From: Candidatus Thorarchaeota archaeon
Lineage (GTDB): Archaea > Asgardarchaeota > Thorarchaeia > Thorarchaeales > Thorarchaeaceae
Direction: 5' to 3'
Assembly (NCBI GenBank): GCA_016840825.1
Contig: JAEORN010000347.1
Location: forward strand, 1-13,531
Length of the DNA: 13,531 bases
The position numbers and the translations under genes are program-made. The number at the start of each line of letters is the position of its first letter. The first letter of the stretch is position 1. A model generated the notes under the pieces. It had not been told where the DNA came from, made no database searches, and saw only the letters and a program-made list of their open reading frames with translations. Of this stretch, positions 1 through 6,962 are shown piece by piece.

Positions 1-421
1 TGGATTTCAATCCGGTTGATGAATCAACAACGATGATTATAGGAATCTTCGTCACTATATTACTCTCAATGGATTCTATCAGAGAGGAGATGACACCGAG
101 GGAATCAGGACGCTTTGGATTTCCACATATCACCGCTCCATCAAATCTTCTGAAGTAATCACTGGGATCCATAACATTGTAAAGCTCCCATACCCACGGC
201 CCATGTAGCTCTAGATCAAGTTCGACAGTTGAAATCACGCCATCCTCAGAAACAGTATAGAATTTTGTCCATTCGTCTTTAGGCCATTCTCTCGTGAGAG
301 ATTCCAATGCCTGAGCGCGAGGTTCTGCGATTTGTTTATCGGTTAATCGTAGACAGATACTAAAACCAGTCTCCTCATCGCCAGCAATGAGAACTTTGTA
401 TTTGTCTCTAATCGAACTCAT
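1..421 (-). CDS. Degenerate Ras-like small GTPase (pseudo-GTPase), partial at left edge
   Basis: The reading frame starts with ATG at 421 and stays open for 140 codons to the window edge, so the C-terminus is missing. The fold order matches a Ras-superfamily G domain: a first strand KVLIAGDEETGFS at residues 9-21, a second strand pair, then ELHGPW at the G3 position (about residues 71-76), then FDGAVICGN and the strand IPIIIVVDSS (about 125-134). The nucleotide-binding motifs are eroded. The P-loop Lys is Phe (GDEETGFS instead of GxxxxGKS), the DxxGQ motif reads ELHGP, and the NKxD slot reads VDSS. It probably does not hydrolyse GTP and may act as a scaffold or regulator of other GTPases; that role is inference. 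ATGs just upstream are out of frame and soon stop, which supports this start. The family call rests on pattern only. Confidence 0.6.
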   Translation of the reverse strand, partial: MSSIRDKYKVLIAGDEETGFSICLRLTDKQIAEPRAQALESLTREWPKDEWTKFYTVSEDGVISTVELDLELHGPWVWELYNVMDPSDYFRRFDGAVICGNPKRPDSLGVISSLIESIESNIVTKIPIIIVVDSSTGLKS

Positions 422-493
422 GCATCTCAGCCTTCTATCATGGTGGCATGTATCTAATGTCAAATCAAGGGCAAATATGCTGAAAAGCTATTC

Positions 494-525
494 GATTAGA
501 AAGAAAGGGAGCTATCAAGCTCCCT
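494..525 (-). terminator. Hairpin plus T-rich tract ending the tldD-tldE operon
   Basis: A perfect 8-bp stem, AGGGAGCT (506-513) and AGCTCCCT (518-525), has a 4-nt loop. Read on the minus strand it lies 12 nt past the tldE stop and is followed by TTTCTTTCT (497-505). The position and orientation fit termination of tldE transcripts before the next minus-strand gene. Confidence 0.75.
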
Positions 526-537
526 ATTCAGAATGTG

Positions 538-1935
538 TTATTGGTTTGTTACACTGAATCCATCAAAGACCAACGTAGGTATAGTTACTCCATATGGTAT
601 CGGTATCAAATCAGATCCTATGTCGACAAGATTCTTGAGTCCTTCATAGAAGTTACCAGATACTGACATAGGCTCAATGGGATATTTCTTCTCACCATTT
701 TCAACTAGATATGCAGAAGCTGCAACTGCTGAGAATTCACCCGTTGCTACGGAGCCATGAAAGATACCGATTGGAAAATCAAAGATCATGATGGCTTTTC
801 CATCAATTGATGCAATGATATCATCAAGTGATTTCTTGCCAGGAGCGACATCTAAGAGCTTGGTAGAGATTCCCGGAGAGTTCTCGTATGGTGCACCTCC
901 TCCAAATACTCCTCCAGTCCTATCACAGTTGCCAGTTGATTCGACACCAAATGCTTGCCCGTAATATGAATCAAACAGGAAGCTCTTCAGAATACCATTC
1001 TCAATGAGCGGGTTTCTTTCTTGTGGAAGTCCTTCACCATCTATCGCATTGGTACCCAATCCGTGTCTAGCTTGACCGTCATCAATGATAGACAAATTAG
1101 ATGGTCCGATATTATCCCCAATCATATCACAAAGAGGAGAAATGCCCTCAACCACTGGATCTCCCAGTGCTGCTTGAGCGACACTTGCTAGGATATATGT
1201 TGCTGCAGAGAAGGGGGTCCATATTGTCTTCATCTTTTCAGTCACTTCATACTTCTTTGCCCCTAGCAAACTTAACGCGTGTTCAGCTGCTTTTGTCGCC
1301 AAACCTTCCTTCTGGTAAAGTCGATGTGGCGCGTAGTCAAACTCAAATCCCTCTCGACGTTCTTCGTTGACCTTGGCTTGTAGATTTATTGAACAGCCGC
1401 AACTTCCATATCGCGTGGCTCCAATGAGACCTCTTGAATTTGCAACAGCATAGCTACCCCAGCCTGTTGTGGCTAGCGATTGTGCATAATGGATTCTCTC
1501 ATCAACAGCCTTAGCTTCGGCGGCGAGATCCTGACAGTCTTTTATAAGAGCATCAATGCCAATTTCTAGGATTTTCTCATCGAATTCAACTTCCTTTCCA
1601 ATGGGCTTTGGATCAGGAAGTGCCTTGAATCGATCATCTACTACATCAATGCTTGAAATAACCTCGTATGCTTCTCTTATGCTCAGTTTGACTCGTTCAG
1701 CACTGACTCCACTTGAAGAGGCAAATCCAACTCTATTATTGATTGCAACGCGGACTGCATTCCCAGCTGTTGCTCCATCAGTGGCAGAAACGACACCTTG
1801 ATTCATTCTTGCAACTGAATTATTCTCATAAATCACGAAAACCTCAAATTCAGCATCGGGATTAACTGATTTGGCGTATTTAATACCAGTATCAGCAGCT
1901 GAAAGTAATTCATCTTTTAATGTATCATAATCCAT
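538..1935 (-). CDS. tldE: TldE/PmbA family protein, non-catalytic partner of TldD
   Basis: This is a 465-aa member of the TldD/PmbA (U62) peptidase family, close to the usual 450 aa. In Escherichia coli TldD and TldE form a heteromeric protease that trims unfolded or modified peptides such as microcin B17 and CcdA; only TldD carries the metal site. No HExxxH motif is present here, as expected for TldE. Family features include the glycine-rich segment NCDRTGGVFGGGAP and the C-terminal IPIPYGVTIPTLVFDGFSV. The start is taken at the second of two in-frame ATGs (1941 and 1935) because AGGAGGG at 1944-1950 is 8 nt from it but only 2 nt from the first. The frame is open to 1965 but that would overlap tldD. 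The gene follows tldD directly, so translation is probably coupled. The substrate in this organism is unknown. Confidence 0.93.
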   Translation of the reverse strand: MDYDTLKDELLSAADTGIKYAKSVNPDAEFEVFVIYENNSVARMNQGVVSATDGATAGNAVRVAINNRVGFASSSGVSAERVKLSIREAYEVISSIDVVDDRFKALPDPKPIGKEVEFDEKILEIGIDALIKDCQDLAAEAKAVDERIHYAQSLATTGWGSYAVANSRGLIGATRYGSCGCSINLQAKVNEERREGFEFDYAPHRLYQKEGLATKAAEHALSLLGAKKYEVTEKMKTIWTPFSAATYILASVAQAALGDPVVEGISPLCDMIGDNIGPSNLSIIDDGQARHGLGTNAIDGEGLPQERNPLIENGILKSFLFDSYYGQAFGVESTGNCDRTGGVFGGGAPYENSPGISTKLLDVAPGKKSLDDIIASIDGKAIMIFDFPIGIFHGSVATGEFSAVAASAYLVENGEKKYPIEPMSVSGNFYEGLKNLVDIGSDLIPIPYGVTIPTLVFDGFSVTNQ

Positions 1936-1943
1936 GTTCATCG

Positions 1944-1951
1944 CCCTCCTA
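1944..1951 (-). promoter_or_regulatory. Shine-Dalgarno of tldE overlapping the tldD stop codon
   Basis: On the minus strand the tldD stop TAG (1951-1949) runs straight into AGGAGGG (1950-1944). The ribosome ending tldD covers the site used for tldE, a typical arrangement for translational coupling of two subunits. Spacing favours the ATG at 1935. Confidence 0.7.
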
Positions 1952-3376
1952 TGCTTGACCTCCAAAGGTCACACCATCCATAATCACCATCGGACCTCCA
2001 AGACCAGTTGGTAATGGGAATTGATCTCCCTTTCCACAACCTCCGAAATAACCAGACCTGATCTTCAATTCCTTGGTCGCTCCTTCGACTCGCCCAAGAA
2101 GTTCCAATATATTTCCTGATAGTGATACTTCTCTGATTGGATACTTGATTTCTCCATTCTCAATATAGTATCCCCTGACTGCTTTGAATAAGAACGAACC
2201 ATCCCCTTGAACTTGGCCTCCATATGACTGAATGGCATAGATTCCGTTATCCAGAAGCTCTAATGCCTCTTGTTCATCATTCAAATCACCAGGCATGAAG
2301 TAGGTATTCGTCATTCGAGGGATTGGCGGATACATAAAGGTAACAGCACGTGCGTTCCCCGTAGGATTCTGATCCAACTTCTGAGCAGTTCCTCGATTAT
2401 GTAAGTAATGCCTGAGGACTCCTTTATCTAATACCGTAGTTTTGCCAGTAGGTGTACCTTGATCATCATAAGGCAGCCAGAGACCTCCAGTTTTCTTGAT
2501 ATCAACTATGCCACCGTCAACGATAGTAGCATGTTCTGTTCCGAGCTTCTCGTTGATTTTTCCTGCAAGAGGTGAGCCTCCAGTAACAATAAAATCAGCT
2601 TCTGATAGATGTCCAAAGGATTCATGCGCTAACACTCCAACAAGACTTTCCTCGACTAAAGTCCGGAACTTTCCTGCTGGACATGCTTTTGCTTGTAATT
2701 GCTCATTCGAACGAGAGGCAGCTTCATTTCCCATTTGCTCTGGAGTAGATTCGTCTTCCTTGTATATTTCAAGACCATATGTTCCGCCTTTTGCAGAAGA
2801 ACCTATGACCATATCTCCAGAGTCTGTCTTTGAAGTAACTGTGCAACGCAAATCAACTACCAGAAAATTCCAGTCAATCTCAGACCCATCACTATTAGCA
2901 AAAACCTTCTGACCATATAGCTCACCATATCGTCCTTGAATGTTTCTGGCATTTTCAGCGTTATCCTTTGCAGTTTCAACTGCGCGATTAACAAGCTCTG
3001 TCTTGTCGGAAAGAGCTATATCTCTAGGATGCACTTTGACAGATAGTGTATCAGAAGGCTTGCTCTTTACTGCTGGTCGTTCATCGAAAGGTAGTTTGAG
3101 TTCTGCGGCGCTAGATGAAGCCTTCGCCATTTTAAAAGCTCGCTCGACAGCATTTCTTAATTCACTAGTCACTGGACTCGGAGTGAATGAAAAGCCGTTC
3201 ACTCCATCCACATAACAAGATATAGCAAACCCCAAACGGGATTTGACCTGTATCTCTTTCCATATATCGTCAGTTCGTATCAGAGTACGAAGGTTGAGGT
3301 CATCATAACGTACCTCAACGAAGTCTGCTCCAAGATCTCTACCAATACTGACGCATTCTTGAAGTTTTTCAATCAT
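1949..3376 (-). CDS. tldD: TldD family zinc metalloprotease, catalytic subunit
   Basis: A 475-aa TldD homologue (E. coli TldD is about 480 aa). The zinc motif HESFGH (HExxxH) lies at residues 251-256, and the third ligand candidate is the Cys of YFGGCGKGD at residue 447, matching the H-H-C site known for TldD. With TldE it should form a compartmentalised peptidase that degrades peptides entering a narrow channel. The frame is open to 3448, but the first 24 codons are unlike the family. The ATG at 3376 gives the normal N-terminus (MIEKLQECVSIGRDLGADFV), with GGAGG 13 nt upstream, somewhat long. The gene is first in the tldD-tldE operon and divergent from the MFS gene. A TATA-like AGTATATG (minus strand, about 3451-3458) would give a leader of some 50 nt. 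Confidence 0.95.
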   Translation of the reverse strand: MIEKLQECVSIGRDLGADFVEVRYDDLNLRTLIRTDDIWKEIQVKSRLGFAISCYVDGVNGFSFTPSPVTSELRNAVERAFKMAKASSSAAELKLPFDERPAVKSKPSDTLSVKVHPRDIALSDKTELVNRAVETAKDNAENARNIQGRYGELYGQKVFANSDGSEIDWNFLVVDLRCTVTSKTDSGDMVIGSSAKGGTYGLEIYKEDESTPEQMGNEAASRSNEQLQAKACPAGKFRTLVEESLVGVLAHESFGHLSEADFIVTGGSPLAGKINEKLGTEHATIVDGGIVDIKKTGGLWLPYDDQGTPTGKTTVLDKGVLRHYLHNRGTAQKLDQNPTGNARAVTFMYPPIPRMTNTYFMPGDLNDEQEALELLDNGIYAIQSYGGQVQGDGSFLFKAVRGYYIENGEIKYPIREVSLSGNILELLGRVEGATKELKIRSGYFGGCGKGDQFPLPTGLGGPMVIMDGVTFGGQA

Positions 3377-3461
3377 TATTTCTTGAACGCCTCCACGATA
3401 TCTTTTCGAACGTTGTATGGGTTCACATCGACTACACTGAGTGGTCACAACATATACTATT

Positions 3462-3481
3462 ACTGGTTATTAGTGACCAGT
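3462..3481. promoter_or_regulatory. Dyad in the tldD/MFS divergent promoter region
   Basis: ACTGGT (3462-3467) and ACCAGT (3476-3481) form a 6-bp inverted repeat with an 8-bp spacer, immediately upstream of the tldD TATA-like sequence. The layout is compatible with a dimeric regulator binding site. The rest of this 226-bp divergent interval shows only promoter-like AT-rich sequence. A short dyad like this can occur by chance. Confidence 0.3.
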
Positions 3482-3561
3482 CTAGAGCAATTGCGTTAAT
3501 TCGTACCTTAATAGCATTACACACTTCTGGAGTACACGTAATGTGACTCTTACAAGTGACC

Positions 3562-3570
3562 TTTATTTAA
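3562..3570 (+). promoter_or_regulatory. Archaeal TATA box of the MFS transporter gene
   Basis: TTTATTTAA lies 33-41 bp before the ATG at 3603. Initiation about 25 bp downstream would give a very short or absent leader, which fits the lack of a Shine-Dalgarno sequence ahead of this gene. Confidence 0.5.
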
Positions 3571-3602
3571 AAGACCAGATCAATGAACTCAGTTGATGGA
3601 CT

Positions 3603-5060
3603 ATGAGTAGAGTGGGAAAGCTGCTTGGATTGGAAAATGCGACGCCAGAAGGTTTGCGTCTAGGCATTACAATCGCATCACTAATTCCGATATTCTCACT
3701 CTCATTTCAACTCTCCACAACATTCTGGATGATATTCATTGCAGAACAACTAGGTAATGGAGATTATCTTCTTGGGATGGGACTCGTTGGAGTTCTTCTA
3801 GTAATTCAAAATGTGACACAAACGATCCTGGATTATCCTACTGGTAGTCTCGGCGATACTGTTGGCCACAAGTATGTGATTGCATCAGCTTTGCTTTGCT
3901 ATGCGGTGGCTTACTGGATAACAGCGATTTGTACATTTGATTCCCCTTTCTGGCTCTTCGCGCTAATCTACTTCTTTTTAGGCCTTGGAGCATCACAAGA
4001 ATCTGGTGCTTGGGGAAGCTGGTTCGACAATAACTATAGAGTGGCGATGCCCCAAGATGAGGATAGAAAGCAATATGGTGTTTTCCAAGGTCGACTTGGC
4101 ATGATATCACAGATTTTTGCGACCATAATCATCATCCCTGGCAGTATCATTGCGCTGATTATGCAACGAACATGGGTATTTCAGCTACAAGGTTTCCTTA
4201 TGATATTGCTAGCAATCATCATATTACGCGTTCTCAATGATCTTCCTGGAGCTCGACCAGAACAAAACCAAAAGCCAACAATGCGGGAATACTTTGGGAA
4301 CATGAAAGAAGGATTGCTATTCCTAAAATCAAGTCGATTCATTGCAATATTCTTTCTGGGAGAGATTATTCTATTTAGCGTTGGACCAGTTTGGGGAAGT
4401 CTTATGCTTTGGCCGCTATACTTTGCATATCTCTTCACTGACATAGGTGTGTCAGGATTTCGAACATTGATGTTTGCCCCACTAGCAGTGACAACAGAAA
4501 GATCAGGTGTCTGGTCCAAAAAGTATGAACCAGCTGAATGGATTCCAAAGTTCAGATTTCTTGGGTTCGTAGGTGCAGCATTTAGTGGAATCTTGGTGGC
4601 AATACTTACATTATTCCCACCTCCTCCTGAACAAGGAGATGTCTATCGCATTATCATTCCTGGAACCAGCATTCCTATCTTTGAATTCCCGGTTTCAACT
4701 GTTGTTCCAGTGGTTCTCATTGCAATCCTCTTCATAACAACCTCTCTCTTTGGAGGTATCAGTGGAATCCTCACACAACGGATTCTGATTGATGTAGTAC
4801 CAAATAAGATCAGGAATGGAGTCTACTCCCTACGAGCATCTCTCACGATACTTGCATCACTACCTCTGATGCCATTCTTTGGTTGGCTGACACCATACTT
4901 TGGATACGCTGCATCATTTACATGGTTCTTCATCATTGCGACTGCTGGTACGATTCTTATCTGGTGGGCTTTCAAGCATCCCATCCCTAAGGCTAGGGAC
5001 CTAGAGATAATCTTGGAAACAGAGGAAATTGAAGAGCTAGAGATTGCCGAGGCCACATAA
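3603..5060 (+). CDS. Major facilitator superfamily (MFS) transporter
   Basis: A 485-aa very hydrophobic protein with about 12 membrane spans, the usual MFS size. The loop 2-3 signature is clear at about residues 77-95: DYPTGSLGDTVGHKYVIA matches the DxxxGxLaDrxGrr pattern. Charged central-loop residues (about 205-225, with EQNQKPTMREYF) separate the two halves. The C-terminus is an unusual acidic tail after the last span, LEIILETEEIEELEIAEAT. MFS proteins move small solutes, usually by proton coupling. The substrate cannot be read from the sequence; drug, sugar or metabolite are all possible. No Shine-Dalgarno is seen and the TATA box lies close by, so the mRNA is probably near-leaderless. 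The gene stands alone and is divergent from tldD, so a shared dyad may regulate both. Confidence 0.88.
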   Translation: MSRVGKLLGLENATPEGLRLGITIASLIPIFSLSFQLSTTFWMIFIAEQLGNGDYLLGMGLVGVLLVIQNVTQTILDYPTGSLGDTVGHKYVIASALLCYAVAYWITAICTFDSPFWLFALIYFFLGLGASQESGAWGSWFDNNYRVAMPQDEDRKQYGVFQGRLGMISQIFATIIIIPGSIIALIMQRTWVFQLQGFLMILLAIIILRVLNDLPGARPEQNQKPTMREYFGNMKEGLLFLKSSRFIAIFFLGEIILFSVGPVWGSLMLWPLYFAYLFTDIGVSGFRTLMFAPLAVTTERSGVWSKKYEPAEWIPKFRFLGFVGAAFSGILVAILTLFPPPPEQGDVYRIIIPGTSIPIFEFPVSTVVPVVLIAILFITTSLFGGISGILTQRILIDVVPNKIRNGVYSLRASLTILASLPLMPFFGWLTPYFGYAASFTWFFIIATAGTILIWWAFKHPIPKARDLEIILETEEIEELEIAEAT

Positions 5061-5121
5061 GAGTATTATTCTCAAAATTGAGTATATTATCAATGTGGAG
5101 TACACACCATACCATGCTATA

Positions 5122-5149
5122 ATAGTACATTTATTCAACTTATAGTACA
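5122..5149. repeat. Pair of ATAGTACA direct repeats, 20 bp apart
   Basis: ATAGTACA occurs at 5122-5129 and 5142-5149, a period of 20 bp or about two helical turns, 20-50 bp upstream of the TATA box for the next gene. This could be an activator or repressor site. The region is AT-rich, so the significance is modest. Confidence 0.25.
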
Positions 5150-5170
5150 AAATAGCGTGCTTGACAAACC

Positions 5171-5179
5171 TTTTATATG
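5171..5179 (+). promoter_or_regulatory. TATA box for the ICMT-type methyltransferase transcript
   Basis: TTTTATATG sits in an AT-rich stretch after the MFS gene. Transcription about 25 bp downstream would begin near 5198-5203, right at the base of a stable GAAA-capped hairpin, leaving a leader of roughly 155 nt before the ATG at 5359. Confidence 0.5.
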
Positions 5180-5199
5180 AATATGGATAACATTCTGGT

Positions 5200-5358
5200 A
5201 GCGGCGAAAGTCGCTTACAACTTTTGTAGTTGCAAATCTCTATCTCCCATGAAGAGGTGGGGGCGTTTCGACTGAATACCCCCATTCTCCTCATTCCTTG
5301 TTTTGCGAAAGGTTATTTGCGTTCCAGACAAACGAGTAGTGAGGGTCGTAGCGAGAAG
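5200..5358 (+). ncRNA. Structured leader or small RNA upstream of the methyltransferase gene
   Basis: This 159-nt stretch has no convincing gene but several RNA-like folds. AGCGGC (5200-5205), GAAA tetraloop (5206-5209) and GTCGCT (5210-5215) make a 6-bp hairpin with one G-U pair. TACAA/TTGTA makes a small hairpin around 5216-5228. An extended imperfect hairpin pairs 5249-5263 with 5279-5294, including TGGGGG/CCCCCA. The same TGGGGG can instead pair with CTCCCA at 5244-5249, so two folds exclude each other. That is the layout of an attenuator or riboswitch-like leader. It does not match tRNA, SRP RNA or RNase P RNA as I know them. The coding frame is open back to a TTG at 5230, so an N-terminally extended protein is the competing reading. 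Confidence 0.35.
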
Positions 5359-5877
5359 ATGAATGACTACAAGACCGAAGATGGTTATGGAACAAATGTC
5401 TTTCCTAGCCTGTTGGGAGGACTGAACTTGATTGTCCTTCTTCAGGTTGGTCTAACAACGCAGACTTTTGGTGTTGATTTCTGGGAGGCATTGTTTGTTG
5501 CATTGGGTGCCTACTGGACTATCAAAGGTATTCGCTATATAGCATCAGCTCACGACTTCAAGGAAACAAAGGTAAGAACCCAAGATTTGGAGGAATTTCC
5601 AAAAAAGGGCATCTACGCGAAGATTAGGCATCCTGTAGGTGCAGGTTTTATTTACATCAACATTGGAGTCACTTTACTTTTCAGATCGATAATATTACTG
5701 ACATCAGTACTCCCCTTCTTTGGAGCAATGTGGTTCATTCTAGCTAAATACCAAGACAGCATCCTAGTGAAGAAATTCGATGAGGATTATATCCAACACA
5801 TGGAACGTGTTGGTATGTTCAGAGGAAAAGGGGATTATACTCAACGACTTCAGGACTCAGGCTATGGAATGTACTGA
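5359..5877 (+). CDS. Isoprenylcysteine carboxyl methyltransferase (ICMT)-type membrane methyltransferase
   Basis: A 172-aa membrane protein with spans at about residues 14-33, 41-61 and 95-130. The hallmark of the ICMT/PEMT-like family is present: KKGIYAKIRHPVGAGF (about 84-99, the RHP motif for S-adenosylmethionine) and the C-terminal KYQDSILVKKFDEDYIQHMERV, which replaces the usual EExxL...FGeeYxxY segment. Eukaryotic ICMT methylates prenylated cysteines. Prokaryotic relatives methylate varied small or lipid substrates, so the substrate is unknown here. The Rab-like GTPase in this window has no C-terminal cysteine and is an unlikely substrate. The ATG at 5359 is chosen because upstream residues do not look conserved; no close Shine-Dalgarno exists. 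It converges with the next gene, leaving 13 nt between stops. Confidence 0.75.
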   Translation: MNDYKTEDGYGTNVFPSLLGGLNLIVLLQVGLTTQTFGVDFWEALFVALGAYWTIKGIRYIASAHDFKETKVRTQDLEEFPKKGIYAKIRHPVGAGFIYINIGVTLLFRSIILLTSVLPFFGAMWFILAKYQDSILVKKFDEDYIQHMERVGMFRGKGDYTQRLQDSGYGMY

Positions 5878-5890
5878 AAACAATTCGAAC

Positions 5891-6568
5891 CTACTCAATC
5901 TCAGGACTAGGGATATTCACCTTAGTGATCTCATATGATGAACTCATGAATTCAACCTGACCAGAGAGCTCGCTCAGTGAGCCATAATTGTGCTTTAGTC
6001 TGAACTTTGCCGCTGAGGAGGATCCTGGAGGGATAGTACCTATCCTTTGCATTCTGAAGCTTCCTGCCAATATATCGATACCCTCTGGCAATTTTAGATC
6101 AACAACGACCATTTCGATCTCATGGTCAGATTTATTGGTGACATTCACTGTTAGAAGAGTTTCTTCTCTCTTTTTCTCAACTCTAGATGTGACCTGAACA
6201 TCACCTATTACCTCAGCTGAAGATGCTGCCGCTGGTGTCGCATGACGAGCTGAAGTTGCCCTTGTTGAATATCGAGTCGACTGTGAAGTTGTCTTATGAG
6301 TAGGTTTGGCTTTTGAGGGTCTTCCATCAAGACTTGCGCTACTAGCAGCTAGCCACCTGAATACAACTGGAAGTTCGTATACCAAGTAAGTGATTAACAC
6401 AAAGAAGATGCAGAATGATACAATCATTGTCAAAAGGAATAGGCGGTTCGCATCGACACGTAGAAAATCAAATAGCGGACCAACAATAGGCTGGAAGATT
6501 GGTCCAAGCAGATTTTCCAATTCATCCCAAAAGAGAGGGACAATTGAGTCTTTTAGTATGACATTCAT
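5891..6568 (-). CDS. Membrane-anchored protein with C-terminal Ig-like beta domain, unknown function
   Basis: A 225-aa protein I do not recognise as a named family. It shows four regions. An amphipathic N-terminus (1-42) is rich in aromatic and proline residues. One long hydrophobic helix follows (about 43-70, FLLTMIVSFCIFFVLITYLVY). Next is a Ser/Thr/Ala/Arg-rich low-complexity linker (about 75-120). Last is a predicted beta-sandwich (about 121-220) with alternating hydrophobic residues and the phrase VNVTNKSDHEIEMVVVDLKL ... GTIPPGSSSAAKFRL. That phrase resembles the N-K-S ... I-x-P-G-x-x pattern of CARDB, DUF11 and adaptin-ear type Ig-like domains. The linker suggests an exposed, flexible stalk. 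Which side of the membrane the domain faces cannot be decided. The start is the ATG at 6568; no strong Shine-Dalgarno is visible. Confidence 0.7.
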   Translation of the reverse strand: MNVILKDSIVPLFWDELENLLGPIFQPIVGPLFDFLRVDANRLFLLTMIVSFCIFFVLITYLVYELPVVFRWLAASSASLDGRPSKAKPTHKTTSQSTRYSTRATSARHATPAAASSAEVIGDVQVTSRVEKKREETLLTVNVTNKSDHEIEMVVVDLKLPEGIDILAGSFRMQRIGTIPPGSSSAAKFRLKHNYGSLSELSGQVEFMSSSYEITKVNIPSPEIE

Positions 6569-6661
6569 CTAGTACCGCACCACGAAACTTCGTCTACCAT
6601 ATATGAGCTGGACACGAGGAGTTATTAAGTTTCACAAAGATTTCCACGTCACTAAGTTTAT

Positions 6662-6681
6662 TATAGTTAAAAATAACTATA
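6662..6681. promoter_or_regulatory. Perfect 8-bp dyad overlapping the TATA region of the small membrane protein gene
   Basis: TATAGTTA (6662-6669) and TAACTATA (6674-6681) are perfect inverted repeats around an AAAA core, next to TTTATTATAG (6657-6666), the likely TATA box. The GTG start is at 6709. A bound dimer here would block TBP, so repression is the simple reading. AT-rich dyads can also be an incidental property of a promoter. Confidence 0.4.
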
Positions 6682-6708
6682 GTGCATAAGTAATGTGGTG
6701 ATCAACTC

Positions 6709-6951
6709 GTGCTTGTATTCTATCTCCTTGGATTGGGACTGGTCATGGGCGTGGTTCTCTATATCTATAGCATCTCATTAGATAAAAGAGGTAATGGAAG
6801 AACTAAAAGCCGCAAGGGAGAGCTAGCTGGAAATATGTGGGCCGCTACTTCACTTGATTGCGACTTTGAACCCACAAAGCATGCTTTTGGTCCAGGAAGA
6901 AGTGTCAATGCCGCATCTCGTTTTTCAGTTCTTCTCCCTAAGAATGAGTAA
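6709..6951 (+). CDS. Small single-span membrane protein, unknown function
   Basis: An 80-aa protein starting at GTG. The start is supported by GGTGAT (6697-6702), a match to the 3' end of 16S rRNA, with 6-nt spacing; the nearby upstream ATG stops after two codons. Residues 1-24 form a hydrophobic helix (LLGLGLVMGVVLYIYSISL). A strongly basic stretch follows (DKRGNGRTKSRK), so by the positive-inside rule the C-terminal tail is probably cytoplasmic. The tail has no recognisable domain. The gene has its own promoter with a dyad and converges on the GTPase gene with an 11-nt gap. The good ribosome site and TM helix make it likely real, but the function is unknown. Confidence 0.6.
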   Translation: MLVFYLLGLGLVMGVVLYIYSISLDKRGNGRTKSRKGELAGNMWAATSLDCDFEPTKHAFGPGRSVNAASRFSVLLPKNE

Positions 6952-6962
6952 TGAACCTATAT

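Noticed and set aside
5037..5294. Minus-strand open frame of 85 codons across the MFS/methyltransferase gap
   Set aside because: It overlaps the MFS 3' end and the structured leader, has odd composition and no ribosome site, and runs against a clear plus-strand promoter.
5200..5358. The leader upstream of the methyltransferase as a tRNA or other standard RNA gene
   Set aside because: There is no T-arm with a 7-nt loop, no acceptor stem pairing and no box C/D pair in the right order, so no known RNA family could be assigned.
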